A stretch of 64,000 bases of DNA from Mansonella perstans (GCA_037074765.1 JBAMDO010000112.1:1-64000), one strand, 5' to 3'. Positions 26,040 to 39,610 are shown, numbered from the stretch's first letter. Numbers and translations: made by a program. Notes: generated by a model not told the origin, from the letters alone.

Positions 26040-29000
26040 CTTCTCTATCGTATGGCTATATATTTCCTTTTAAATTTTTGGTTACTGTTGCCTTTTTTCT
26101 GTCCATTTTCTATAAATCGTTCATTCCCTGGATTTTCCTACATGTTTTTTATTAATTTTTTTTTTTTTTTTTTTAAATGCTCATCGTTTCTTCTCGTTTT
26201 TACGTTTATCTGTACAAAGAACTTCACAAAATGTACGTGAAAAAGCCTATTTTGTCCATTGAATTTCAGAGATGATTCCTTTGCACGTATTTCATTTTCT
26301 TCCCTTTTTTTCCTGCTTCACTTTTTAAGTTATTGAAATATAATAAATTTATTTGTGATTTAGGTTGTGCGGTAATTTTTCGTAATTAAGAAGTATTTTT
26401 ATTTCGCGGCATCATCTCAGTAATTTCGCTATCATGATAGGAGCAGTCGGTTATTCTCAATTTGATCGGTTCATTTTTTCAAAAAGCATATGTTGGACTG
26501 TTTCATATTTTGATCACTTGTTATGAAACACTAGTTGAATAGTAAATGTTGAAGCGCAGTATGTAAGCGAAATGTGATTTGTAAATTTGTTTTCTGACTG
26601 TTGATATTTATATGTTGATATTTTAATATTTCATCGAGCAATTATGATACAACATTGCAGATTATAGAAGTGTGCAGAGAGTTGCCTTTATTATCCAAGC
26701 GTATGTTGGGTGGATCTTTATCAAGTATTTAAGTTATTGGACACATTGTTCATTTTTTATTTGATGAAATTCCTCGGAATGCATAACATAATATTGCAAT
26801 AATATCCCGGTATGTTTGATATTTTACTGTTGTATATCCATTCTTCCCTTGGCATTTTTCTAGTTTATCTATTACATAGATAATCTATGCTATTAAATTT
26901 CCTGCTGTATTTATCCATAAAACTTTTGCATTGCTTGTTGTACATAGTTCTCCTTTACTCGTACTATGATCGGTTAACCATCTATTTTTGTCATTAACTG
27001 GAATTTACGATTTATTAATATTATTGAGAGATTTTAGACTTTAATAATGCTCTATTGATATGTCGAGGTTTAGTTGTTCAGCCTCGTTCAAATTGGAACT
27101 AATTGGAATAGATGCATCCGTTTCTGCTTCATTTACATAATTTTGATTTGTGTGATGATTTACTGCGCTGATGAATGTTTGTGGAAGTCCGTATGGAGAT
27201 CTAACTTTAGTATATTTCTTTTTCTGAGATCAGAGTTGTAAATTGTTTCGGACGATGCTTTCAACTTGTTTTAGATCTTTCAGCTGAAGTTTTCCTTGTT
27301 CAACGGCTTTCTACTATGTTGACAGTTTACTTCCGTTTAACTGTCCGCCTTTGGTGCTAAATTTTTTAGTTTGCTTTTGGCTCTGTAAGTTTTTTCGTAC
27401 GTGTGTTATTGCATTTATTTCTGTGTCCATTTTATGCAGTGAATTTTGCAATAGCACGGTATCACTGATTCTGCTGTGTTACAATTTTGCTACAAAAAGA
27501 TAACATGTGGATAACATTGTGTTTTGTCTTCACTTCATGCCTCTTTCGAGATATTACTAATATCATTAAAACGCATTTTCACTGTCATTTACTACAACCC
27601 TTCATTGTATGGGACGCATCACCTCAGTGGAATAAAAATGCCATTCAAAATGCACTGCTACTATCATCATGACATATAAGTGAGCATTCCTTAACTACAT
27701 GGAAACCATCATATTTAATTGTAACAAGGGCTATTTCTATTTTTTGTAATATGCTAAGATTTGATAGTAAGAGAAGTAACGGAAGGTTAACTGTGATTGT
27801 TTAGTCCTGAAATCTTTTTATTTAAGTTTTATCCTGATCAGACACGATATATTTTAACTTGGGGCGCTGCTACAAAGTGTCAGTTTGCGTCGTATTGGAT
27901 TACAAAGCAAAGCGAAGATGATTGAAGAAGAATTTGTATGCAATTTTGAGTTTTCTGTAGGCTACTTTCACTGAAGGAACCTGATAGAAAAGAGTTCACG
28001 AGATGAAAATTTGTGGAGTCTGGATGCCAAGAATTGGTTGGTGGAAAGATCACAAAGTTTTAGGTAATTATTATAAAGTACAGTGAAAGCGAATGTTTTC
28101 TATATGTTTCAGGGACCTTTAGATTTTTGTTCCTATAAATTTTTTAATACGACATTGTTCTTCCAATATTTTCCATCTGCGCATTCTCAGCTTCAAGTAT
28201 GGGTGGTTTTTGGAAGTTTTTCATAGCTTACGTCGATTACGTACATTTATAGAGAGTGGAGTTATGCACTTTTTGAAATATAGAGATTTCGAGTTTGCTG
28301 GATCCATACTCACACTTTGACAGTGTTTCACTGTGTTGTTTAAATTCATTGATAACGATTTTGGATCTTGACTAGAACATAACATGTCGAACATGAAGAG
28401 TCACTTTTTAGGACTGTGACCATAAGGATATATTACTCCAGGTGCTAAGGTATTCGGGGATTTTCAAAGGTTGAAATAGGTTACATAAAGCAGTTGTATT
28501 AATTTAGACAGAAGGTTGTTCGTTGACCAATTTTTTTGTAATCCATTATTTTCTTCAGTTTTTGAGCTAATTCTGATGTCAGTTGGACCTGGACATTCAA
28601 ATCGATGGAGTAAATTTGTGCTGTTGTTATTTCACTTTTTGGTTTTCTTTTGGCCTTAATCGACACATAAGTGATGTAATTTGATAAAAATGAGGCTCTA
28701 ATGGCGTTAAGTGGATTTATTAGTGAGGAAAGTGTTAAATGCGGTTTGAAAAAAACGAGAGGACCATTTTACGGAAATAAAAGGTGACGACAGGCATCAA
28801 AATTTACCACCTTATTATTTGTAACATTATGTCTCGAGTGTAACATTATGTCTGTATGAAACATCTTACTTCGATTTCTCACTCCTTCTCATTCTTCTGT
28901 CTTGCATGAATAATTCTGGCTATTTGAACAGTTCTGATTATTAGAAAATGAGAAATCCATAATTCCTTGAGGTGTTCACTACAACATATTAAAATGTGGA

Positions 29001-31371
29001 ATGAGATTTAGCCTGCACAACATCCTATTTGGAATATTCTAAAATATTCAAAATGCTGGAGAAAAAAATTACGTAACTTCATTCTGCTACATATAACCTT
29101 AATCTGATGATTGACATGAAACTAACCACATCTTAAATTTAAAAAAAAAAAAAACTAAACTCGGCATAACCGGGATAATTTTTTTATACGTATTTTTGAC
29201 TTCAAATTTGACATGTCGTTTCTGTAAATGGGAAGTGAATATACAGGAATGGTTGACGACAATATTTGGGGTGCCGAGTAGTGAGCGAGGACTTTCTTCA
29301 ATCTAATATCTGTTCTATAAACGCGGCTGTAATCATTAGCGGCATTTTATAATCTAAGTGTTGGAGACTATTCGCACGTATCTTGTTTGTGATATAGCGA
29401 ACCAAACTGTTCTATGCTTGATTAACCTACTGCGAAATTCTCTTTTTACTGACTTACCGATTCAATGTTTGATTAAAGTTGATACAGAAAGTACTGTTAA
29501 TGGTGCAAATTATCGGAGCTGATTGATCATTACGATGGATCACAGCATATTTCAGGATATGCTTAGTTTCACTTATCATTTCAAAATCTTTGCATTAAAT
29601 TGCGATGTTGATTGGACTATGTGCAGATACAAAACTTTCTGCTTAACGGTCAACGTATGAACGCGACCTGTATTGCCAATGAAACTATAACACAGTTGGC
29701 CTTTAAGATGAACATTGAAAAGTCAGTGTAAATATAGTGATTCGATTATACGAAATGATCATAGCATCCATTTTGAAAGCCCTTTATGACTATGTGATGA
29801 TCAACATATTGTTCTTTTTATTATCTATCCGATTCATTTCGAATAAAACGTTAATTGCTAGTTCTGTTGGTTGTTGTGCTGACGAATGCTAATCACTCTA
29901 AGGAACGCACCACTCCAACTTTCTTGTCTTTTGTTTTTTCTTCAAAACGGAATTTCAGTTTTTGAAATTATGGAACTCATCTGCATAAAAATGATTTGCT
30001 AAACATTTTTTCTCGTTTTCTTTTTAAATTGTTACGAGTTGGAAATAGTGAAGAGCCAAAATGTTGTACTTGCAGGAAGTCTTCCACTTTAAAAATAGAA
30101 ATTAACAAATCTATTACTGCAAATATATTGATATTGGTTGAACCATGTGATTCGAAGAGAATGTCGGACTGAACTCCCACCTGGCTATAAAATTGTGATG
30201 AAATTGACAACAAAGGAAGATTTGCAGAAAATGATGACCACAATTGGGTTTCCAGTAGTAATTTAGTTGCTTGCTTATGGCAAATCAGTTGTAGTTCATT
30301 TTGACATTTATCGAAAATTTATTACCTTAAAGTTCCAAAAATTTATTTCTTTCAATAAGATTTTTTAATGACCAAATAACATGCTGAAAATCGGCTACCG
30401 TTTGTGAGAAACGTGGTGAGGCCTTTGGTAATATCCCACCGATCAGTGGTCTTAAAAAGTATCCGATCGATCAGTGGTTTTCTTAACTTTCGTTTAGACA
30501 TGCTTACATTCAATAATGCAATTAGAAAAGGAAGAAAGTATCTTCTCTTTAAATTGTCGGATAGGCGTAATTTACTGAATATCTATTATTTAATGCGTCA
30601 GCTGCTTTAATTTTTTGGGATTATAGGAGCGATAAACTAACTAAATGATGCGAGCTAAAATTCTGAAAAACACGTTGAGATTATGAATTCATGAACTCAG
30701 CAATCATGCAAGAACGAGATTTGCATCACGAAATACATTTTCATGACGGTAATTGTTTTCTCGCATATAAAATGAAGTTGTAAATACTGGTAGTGGATGA
30801 AATATAATAAAAGTAACAGTATGAACAGCATCAACTATTGCACGATTTCTTATCCACTTCTGTCAGTCAGATCAGTCAGATCCTGATAAGTGAGAAGCGA
30901 TGTAAATGTACTGGTTAGTAGAGCATTAAAGTCCTGATTCAGTATGAGACTTGTGAATTGCTCCCATTTATGATCTATAAGCAATAAGATGTCATTCTCT
31001 AAATTGATACTACACAACGACAAACAAAGCTAAATTGCGATATTTCCCTTTCTTTGATTCATATGTTTATGTCACAGCAGTATCAAGTTTGTCTAAGCTT
31101 TCATAAGCTCACCAGTCTAAAAGTATAGCTAACTAAAAGATTAAACTGCTAATTGAAGTTTAAAAGATCTTTGGTAAATGTATGAGGGCTGACCACTACT
31201 GGAAGTAGAGCGAGAGATAAAACGACATTTTTAGAGAGGCGTCGCATCACTTAATTTTGAATTAGGGATTTGAAAATTAAGTTGAAAGAAGTGACATATA
31301 TATCAGTACTCCTTCACATCTTTTATTTGCTAGATTATCCTGCAGAAGTGGCTTTAATTTTCTCTTTTCAG
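26040..31371. other. 5.3-kb intergenic region
   Basis: It begins with the 3' UTR of the Neuralized gene. An AATAAA at 26342-26347, about 300 bases after the stop, is a plausible polyadenylation signal. The remainder is AT-rich, with open frames of at most 88 codons (for example 29977-30243 minus) that lack family resemblance or splice context. A short 19-base direct repeat (about 28820-28857) was noticed. I see no gene. Confidence 0.6.
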
Positions 31372-31373
31372 CA

Positions 31374-32349
31374 ATGAACAGGAAGAAGATTACTCTAAGC
31401 CGCTCGCGCTTAGGTTTATATCGTATATTGACAAATGCTAGTCTTTGTGGATTCAATTTACAAAGTGTAAATAATTCAGAAAGCGATGATTGTGCACTCC
31501 TGTTAAACGTTCGCTTTATACCAAGCACTGAAGATCTGCACCGGGAATTTAGCAAGTGCACTATTATTGTGACATTCTACGTGAATACGAACGCTCGTTG
31601 TTGCCCTCTGCACTCTTCTTGTCTTCAACTACTGCCTTGATCTAGACTATCAGAAATTATATGGCGGGTTCATAAAAAGTTCCGAAAGAATCAGGTAATA
31701 ACAAGACAAGAGTACAGAGGACAACAAGGCCGTTTTCAAAATAGTGAAAAAAGCGAATTAAGCAACCGTTCATTTAATTGAGATACCTGCAGGTTATATC
31801 CCTATACTCTTGCAACCTTCCAGCCCTTATACCTCTTGCACCCTTTTTTTTTGAGTAGAAACGACCATTTATAACTCTAAGAAAATGCATACAAAGTTCG
31901 TTTTAGAGTTCCCAAGCTAGGTTCGTCAAGTGATGAAGTTTTTTGTTCTCCTATCAGTCACGGAAGTTCTAATGTGAGTCAGTTTTCTGAAACCTTTTCT
32001 TGAAATTTTGCATTTGCAATTTTCAAAATTCTTCGATTGCTTTTATTGACCATTGCAAAATAGAGACAATATAATTTGAACTGCTGGATATTTTTATTGA
32101 GGTGTGGTATTTTTTCTTAGAAGCGCAATATTGCGAATATCGATTCCCAAGTTTCCTTCATGCACATCTTCAAAAATACTTGATATAAAATCAGTGTACA
32201 AAGTTTATAATAAATTTAGAACCGTCAGCACCGTCTGGATATCAAAGACAGCGTACAATTAAAGCATAATGAAGGCATGCAAGGACCACCTCCTATGATT
32301 CAGTCGAATTCTTTCAATTTTAACTCACTTTATGTGGATGCTCATGTTC
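31374..32349 (+). CDS. Possible 5' coding exons of the inversin-like gene (tentative)
   Basis: Three candidate exons run in phase: 31374-31555, 31907-31973 and 32220-about 32349. The first starts MNRKKITLSRSRLG only two bases after TTCTCTTTTCAG (AG ending at 31371), a good spliced-leader acceptor. The second encodes VPKLGSSSDEVFCSPISHG between TTTTAG and GTGAGT. The third encodes NRQHRLDIKDSVQL followed by GPPPMIQSN. Joining the third to the ankyrin gene would need a 60-base intron (32350-32409) with a poor acceptor (AAAAGAG). Alternatively these exons form a separate small transcript, or the ankyrin protein starts at 32418. RNA reads would decide. Confidence 0.4.
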
Positions 32350-32417
32350 GTTAATTGATATCAGTGGGAAGTGTATTTATAACAAACCATGAGATCCAAT
32401 AAAAAAGAGATTCACTT

Positions 32418-35400
32418 ATGATGCATGATGAACTTCCTGCATCAATAGATGAAGCAATGACAACGATTCATAAACTTGATCAAACAGAAACTCGTGACCA
32501 AAGCTTTCAGAATCATTTGTCTGCGATACGTGCAGCAATCACTGGAGATACACGCCAATTGCTATACTTAATCAACGTTTTGAAAGTGTCCGTTAATGCA
32601 GCTTATTCACAAGGCATAACTTTACTTCACTGGGCTACTGCAAATGATCATATCTCTGTTGTCCAACTTTTGTTGAGGTATGCACATGTACTGACGTCTA
32701 GTTCCTTATTTTCCAGTATCAAATCTTAAAATTAATTTATATTTAAAACGGTGACAGTCTAAATCATCCTAGATGTATTTTCAATTATAACTTTTTATAG
32801 TCTTGGCGCTGATTTTCGACTTACTACCATAAAGGGTCATTCTGTACTCCATACTGCTGCTTGCAATGATGCTGCAAATTGCTTAAAGCTGTTTCTGCAA
32901 ATTTTTTTTGGACAAGAAAAGACAGTATGTTTATCTTGAATCCAACTTCATTTTTTATTTCTCCGTGTTTTTATCTCGGATTATAAGCTTAAGATTCTAA
33001 TTTTTCAACAGTGGTACTTAAATGTTTTGTTTTCAGGATAGTATGAAGAGAAATAGTTATGGAACATCATACAAATTTGCATTGCAGCGGGACTATAATG
33101 GCAATAGTTTATTACATTTGGCGTGCAGGTTACGCAAAAAACGTTGTTTAAAAGTTGGTAGCGCATATTTTGCATTTTGTTTGTAAGTTCTTGGTCAAAT
33201 GTGCCTCATAACAAACTCGGTTATTTGTCTTCTACCGTTGAGAAATGAGTTCTTTTTTGAATTCCTTCGTTTCGTAAAACTTTATTTTGTTCCTAAATAT
33301 CAACAATCCTATGCTTGTTGTAATGTTCGATCATTATTGTCGTAACTTCGAGAATTGAACCACTGGCACATTTTGCGGTTTTTTTTTTCCTTTATGAATG
33401 CCAAGTTATTACTAATCATTACAAAATTCACTAATTACTACACTTACATAACGATGTTATGAAGAAAAAGATTTTGTGTCACAGTGGTACGATTGATTCA
33501 CACATTGGTTTGATTTTCAGGAATTATCCATGAAAATTTATATTGCAGATTGTGTTAAGCTTCATAATGAAATATTTTGGATGGATAATGGTAGAGGAGA
33601 TGCTACAACAATGTAATCAAGACAATCAAACACCAATACATGTAGCATGCTTTTGGAATAGTGTGGGAGCTGTGACTTTGTTACTCACGGATAATCTTAA
33701 TCAAATCGTTAACAGGATTTATAATTCCAAAAAAGGAACTAACATTGCAATTGCTCTTAGGGAGACATCGAAACGAGCACTCTTCTGGCAAATTACACGG
33801 TTAGAAACCGAAAATACACCATTATTTTATCGGAATGTATCGTAAAATACCGTTATTTTACCGGAATATATCACATTTACTATTGTCATATAACTGCTAG
33901 CAAAAGTTAGCAGTATTGTTTTTTTACCTTGTTTATTATTTATTTAGAGGCACAGTGCTTCACGAAATGGCAGCAGTAAAATGTAATTTTGCTTGTTTCA
34001 CTAAAAATTCTCCATCATTATTCGAATACGATAAGTTGAAAACAACAGAGCTGAAAATGCATTTATTTGGTAGATACACAGCGGCTAAAAGATTTAAAGA
34101 AAGATGCTGTGAATGTGACAAAGGTTTAATTCTTTTTTAATTCATGAGTTCTTCATATTTTGCACAGAATTATTTGATCTGGCTTATATCATATAGCTTT
34201 TTAAGAGTAACGCACCAAAAAAAAAGCAAGTTCCTCATATTTGGTAAGCTAGGTTCTCATTAGCGCTTGTTTTTGAAAGCATTTTTTATGTAATTCATGG
34301 ATCTAAAATAATTCTATAATTAATTCATTAAATCAATTGGAATTGGTTTAGCACAGCTGGAGGTAGTGAGGGTAATTTTGAGGTGCTGTCCTGAACTGGT
34401 CCTCTTACGAGATGTGTTAGGACAAACAGCGCTAATGTGTTCAGTAATCAGTGATGCGATTTCACTTACTAAAGCTCTTTTATTTTTTAAAGATAGCAAA
34501 GAGGTATGTCATATGTTAGTTCGTCGCTTATTCCAAATTAGTTTGTTATGCTTGAACTAACATCATATTTATCGTACCATGATACTATAACAAAGAAATT
34601 TATGAATCAAATTATGGACATCACGGCAAAAGCCGCTTGCTGTTGAACATTTTTTTTTTTGCAATATAATGACAGACGGAAGCAGTATTGGTATTGTGGT
34701 TTTTTATGTAGTGGTTAAATAAGCAGCTGAAGTCCGCAGATTCGGATTTCCATACAACATTGCACTATGCAGCAGCAGCAGGTAAATTACATCAAACGGC
34801 CCTACTTTTGAAATTTGGTGCTTCGGTAACAGAACAAGACAATGATGGTGCGACTCCGATGCACTATGCTGCTATTCGCGGATTCTGTGCCACTCTTCGA
34901 CTCTTATATAAAGCTAATAAATATACTGATGTATGTTTCTAAATCTATCGTCACATATAAAGTTTATGTTTTTTTAATGTTTACATTTTAAAAAATTTCT
35001 TTTTTTTCTCTAGTTTAGAAAATCTCAATTTTCACACCACATTTGCAGTAATTAAAAGTCATCCAATTCTGAAAATTTCTTCAGGAAGTCCGTACAAATA
35101 GTGGTCACAGCGCATTTATGTGGGCAGCAATGAATGGTATCGATATCTCAATACGTACCATGATCGGCGCAAATCCACTAGTAAGTCAGGAGGATTGTGA
35201 CAGTCAAGGTTGCACTGCACTTCATTTAGCTGCCTCAGGCGATCATGTTGAGGTCATCAATACATTACTCTTGTTCAAATGGAATGCAGAGGTGCGTTCG
35301 TTTTTAAAAAGAGTTGTGAGGAAGACTTCGATAGCAGAATATTCTTCCTTTACATTGCATCTAGCAGTCTATTCGCTTCACGGACTATTATTTGAAAAAG

Positions 35401-36401
35401 CGCAATCAATTAGAGAGGATTATTAATGTGATTAAGCTTCTTTTGAAACTTTAAGAAACGAAACAAACTGGGCGAAACTCCTCTTGTGGTGGCGGCAAAA
35501 AGTGGTAGTGCAAAAGTTGTACGATATCTTCTGCATGCTGGTGTTGACTATTCCAGTCAAGATAAGGTGAATTCTCGAGCATTCAAGAGGAAATGCAAAT
35601 ATACGGCATGCTATAGCTACAACATAAAATGGCATTTCTGATTTAGTTCAACAACACAGCCCTTCATCTGGCGGCAGAATCGGATGACAAAAAGGAAACT
35701 CTTCGTCAACTCCTGCATTATATAAAGGATTCATCTTTGTTAAATAAGCGAAATGCCGCGGGGCAAACGCCACTTCATTGCGCTATTGAACATAACGCTG
35801 TGCAATGCGTACGATATTTGCTAAGAGTATTTTTTTCATTAATTTGCTACTTAATTTAAAATTTATTATTCTCCTGCTCATTTTTTTCCTTTTTTCAAAA
35901 TTTAATTTATTGTAATAGTTTCAATTTGAAGTGTGGGGCAGATCCTCTGATAAGAGATTATCGTGGATGGGATCCTCTGATGTTTGCGATAGAACAAGGC
36001 TGCTGGTCTACAATCATTTTAATGCTCAAGTCAGCCATTTTTCTTTCATTGTGCTTTTATTATTAATCGTAACTGTCATAAGTGCAGCAAAAAAAAAAAA
36101 AACTAAAAAGGTTTCAACTATAAAATGAAGCTTATTACTTTACATGGAAATGTCGACATTATTGAAGAAGTAGAATAATTATGTATGTCTTTATTTTTAT
36201 TTTAGGAATTCATTCAATATTAATTGCTATTCAATCGCTGATAATAGAACAACATTATCGTTGGCTTTAGAAAAGAAAAACTATATTCTTGCCTCATATC
36301 TGAGAACCAACGGTGCAATGCTAGCTAGTGAAATACAGGATATGGCTGCACGAATGTACGGCTTATCATTTCCAACAAATTTCCTTCACAAGGACTTCTA
36401 A
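32418..36401 (+). CDS. Inversin-like ankyrin-repeat protein, 12 core exons
   Basis: Exons: 32418-32677, 32801-32924, 33037-33153, 33549-33799, 33948-34123, 34352-34503, 34712-34930, 35085-35291, 35456-35566, 35647-35826, 35932-36029, 36206-36401 (TAA). All phases agree, giving 696 residues. Many ankyrin units are visible, such as GITLLHWATANDH, TTLHYAAAAGKLHQTA, GATPMHYAAIRG, GCTALHLAASGDH, GETPLVVAAKSG and GQTPLHCAIEHN. The HSAFMWAAMNG unit and the end (TTLSLALEKKNY, then GAMLASEIQDMAARMYG) parallel vertebrate inversin, including the segment just before its first IQ motif. The protein then stops, so no IQ motifs or basic tail are present. To my knowledge C. elegans MLT-4, needed for moulting, is the inversin relative in worms, and this is probably its orthologue. 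It is likely a scaffold protein. Start: MMHDELPAS is the first Met after an in-frame TAA at 32400, unless the upstream exons are joined. The gene converges with phosphomannomutase. Confidence 0.85.
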
Positions 36402-37296
36402 TTTTATTAGGTTCATCAAAACTGTAGCTATCACTTAACGGTAAGCGACATATTAAAATCCACAAAGTCCTATCTCAATTTTAGCATATCTCAATGTATA
36501 TCATGGAGTAGTGGACAAATTGAAGATTGACTAGCACTTAGTGGAGTACTAATTTAAAAAGAGTTTGTAATATTTCGAAATTCAAAAGTTTCATCAGATT
36601 CCCGCAAATTAAATTCCCAACTATGCAGAAATATGTTCTCAGAATCCAACGCTGGTATCGAGCTTGGAGTGCTTCTCGACGTAATTGACATACAACACAA
36701 ACGTCTCAACTTTAAGAAGTCTTTTTTCCATCACTACAGTGATGACCGCTTTACAGTTTACTGGTGTTTCTGTAGATATCTGTGCTATGAAGCTTGTCTC
36801 ATGTTCAAACTGGCCCTCTGTAGCCATTTATCGTTGATTCCATCTATCCTTGTGAATATGCTCAACTTTCTAAGCCCTTATAATTTGCAGCTTAATTGGT
36901 TGTAACCTTTGTACTCTTCATTTCTTGAATGACCGCCAATTATTGCAAAGCATTTATGAATTACTTCAGCGACAAATTATGTACGTATAAGGGATAGTGA
37001 ATACAATGTGATAAATCAAAATCGAATAATACCTGAAATGTAGAAAATGGATACTTCATATCCTGACCATATTTATATAACATACCGTGAAATAATATTT
37101 TGCTTGATGGTTTTTTAAAAGTAAAAAGACCAATTTCAGAAGAACTATTTATTTACTACACGTTCATTTGCAAAAATACAGAAATAAAGTAAAAAAAAAT
37201 TACATGCTTGAACAAAATTAACATGACCTTTCCGATTCCTTAATAAATAACTGTAATATTCATAACAACAGTATACGATAATTGCAGTAACTGCTA
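36402..37296. other. Convergent 3' flanks of inversin-like and phosphomannomutase genes
   Basis: This holds the 3' UTRs of two converging genes. A minus-strand AATAAA (TTTATT at 37148-37153) lies about 145 bases past the phosphomannomutase stop, and a plus-strand AATAAA near 37182 could serve the ankyrin gene, so the transcripts may overlap. Between them, 36633-36905 (plus, 90 codons) and 36639-36827 (minus, 62 codons, MATEGQFEHETSF...) are open and somewhat GC-richer. I recognise neither product. Confidence 0.55.
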
Positions 37297-39610
37297 TCAC
37301 AGAGTTCCCAACAGTTTACAAACTTGTTGCCTCGTGTCTTCTGGGTTTCTGACATTGTGTCCAATGGTTCTAGGATCAAGAAATAGTTCGTAGTCATTAC
37401 CTCCCTAAATGTGAAGGATATAAACATACAAACATCGAATTAAATTGTCATATTAATATATACGCACAAACTTGAAAAAGAAATCTTTTTTGCGCAGATG
37501 AATAGTTCGAAACGAAGATCTATTAACGATAAATCCTTATATTCTGGTCTTCTTGGTTGTCTCGTTAGGTCCGTCGATTCCTTATTAGTGGAAAGCTGTT
37601 TACAACAACCCGATATTCGCATCAGAAGTTTACCAACACAGGTCCATTTCTTATAATGTCTCGATATTTTCACATAATTACTAGGTTACTTATATAATTA
37701 GACCAGATAAGTGCTGCATAAACGACTAACCACACCATATATCAACAACTCTTCAAAATAAAATAATCATAATACTACAGTTTCCTATTTGTGCGAATTT
37801 TAAATAGCCTGAATTATTTCTGTAGTAAAAAAACACTTTATCTAGATAAATTTTTTATATTATAAAATATTTCAGCTTTATGGTAGTAATTCTGTCGCCT
37901 TATTGATTCTACATGAAATTATTACAAACCGGTGAAGTCTTGTCGCCAAAGAAATGAATTGTGTGAAAATCATTCAAGAATTGCAAACAATACGTCTTGT
38001 CCCAACCATAAGGAAACACGTCAACACTGATTTGACCACCTTGAAGATAAATCATTTAAGAGTAGACTTCAAAAAAAATGAAGCAAGTATTTACCTATAC
38101 AAATATTGAGATCCCATCCTTTCGTGAAATCTTGAAGTTTCTTGACAAATTTCTTACGGATACAGTGTTCTTTATCATAAGCCACAAACTGCAGCCGTTC
38201 TTCTTCAGTACAGCTGCGGCCTATTGGTGAGAGATTAAGCATTCCCTAAATTAGTTTTTATATGATCAGGCCTAATATAGTGTCTAGTGGCGTGTCCAAT
38301 CGCGTGCGAAACTAAAAGCAAGCGGAGATTTCTTACCTTTCATACATCATATTCTTTCAAAACAGGTGATATATAGGATGAAATCCTGAAGAGTTCTAAA
38401 GAAGTGCCACTGTTATGTACTAAAACCTTTCCTTTGCCAACATAAGGAAGTATTCTCATCCTAAAAACTTCTCACTGCAATCCATAAGATCCAAGACGGT
38501 GCATTGCGGTGTTTTGTGATTCAGATTTCCTTTATTTTACATCCTCTTTGGTAGATCCTCCTTTTTTCCCCTACTTCATTTTCTTGATCACTTGTTGAAA
38601 TCAAAACTATTTCAAAGGATCCTGTAAAGTTGTCAAAATTTTAAAAAACAAATAAGTTAAACTTGCGTTTCGGAATTCAATGAAAGTCCCACGTTTAACA
38701 GGCAAATCGATCTCCGAAAATTCTCGTAACGTGAAATTGATGAGATCTTTCAGTTGCTTTTCACCAAGATGATGCTTTATTGACTGCAAGCATTTTAATT
38801 TCAATTTGTAAAAGAAACAATCAGCAGACAAATTTCAATTATATCGGACTCATCTGTGCTGGTAGAAACAACCAACTATAAAGAAAACAGGCATATAGGA
38901 GGTATAGAATCATCGCTTAAAATTGACGAAATGTAACCAATTTTTAAAAATGAATTGTGTGAAGCAAAGTGATGAAAACATGAGAAAAAGAACCTGTTTA
39001 GGAAATGTAATCCCTTTACTGACACTTACAAGTCCATTTTCACTGAATACGTAATCAAAACGACTCAGAACTAAAACAAATTCCGTTCAATCAATTAACA
39101 CAAAGATTTAACAATGAAAAAAAACCATGCAAACCAAAACAGAATGTTGAATGTGCATAAAAATCTATTGCGAATGAAACTATATGAAAACAAAATCTTA
39201 CGGATTTAACGTATCCTTAAAATCTCAATAAACGCATTTCTTACTTTTTCTACTTGTATACATCAAAGGTTTTACCATCATCTAAGCTTTCTCCTAACTG
39301 CTCGACTATTTTTGGTAGATCAGAACCACTCACGACCGCTAAAGGTATTGCTTTGTGCACTTCTAACATGAAGTCGCTCATCGCCTGATCCATTTTCTAA
39401 AGAATGAGCCACTGAAATAATGCAGAACTAACCAGCAAGGTTCACCGGCCAAAGAAATAAATGGAAGATGCACAAATCAAGTAATCAAATTTCTGGCTGG
39501 ACAAATAAAACCCTAATGAAATCTACAAATCCGTAACATACCTGACGTGGTAACGTTAAAGTGCCATCAACATCAAAAAGAAGGATCGTAGCCCCTTTTG
39601 AATCATTCAT
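37297..39610 (-). CDS. pmm2: Phosphomannomutase (PMM2 family), 7 exons
   Basis: Exons in transcript order: 39610-39542, 39396-39276, 39070-38994, 38783-38667, 38245-38095, 38039-37930, 37404-37297 (TGA). They give 250 residues, the usual PMM length. The enzyme interconverts mannose-6-phosphate and mannose-1-phosphate in the cytosol, feeding GDP-mannose for N-glycans and GPI anchors. HAD motif I is FDVDGT, with the nucleophile Asp13 and acid/base Asp15. The cap carries [10 protein letters not shown] followed by [10 protein letters not shown] (sugar-phosphate binding), and the core ends with FFGDKT and GGNDYE (metal binding). Residues 44-49 read VVSGSD where VVGGSD is common. The start codon lies one base after GTTTTCAG, a likely spliced-leader acceptor. 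The intron between exons 4 and 5 appears to be GC-AG. It lies downstream of cfp-1 on the same strand, with 1.3 kb between. Confidence 0.95.
38246..38666 (-). other. Apparent GC-AG intron in the phosphomannomutase gene
   Basis: On the minus strand the donor reads CGAAAC|GCAAGT (first intron base 38666) and the acceptor AATTTAG ends at 38246. This joins EFRN to [10 protein letters not shown] exactly as in the conserved family motif EFRNGMLN. The next possible GT (four bases on) would leave phase 1 and put a stop shortly after the acceptor. Confidence 0.82.

Noticed and set aside
29977..30243. 88-codon minus-strand frame in the 5.3-kb intergenic gap
   Set aside because: Protein-like in places but with no clear acceptor or donor, no recognisable domain and no neighbouring exons in phase.
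33129..33548. Early GT donor (GCAG|GTTACG at 33129) in the inversin-like gene
   Set aside because: It leaves phase 2, and both reachable acceptors then meet an immediate stop. The donor at 33154 (TTTAAAA|GTTGGT) keeps the frame into the next ankyrin exon.
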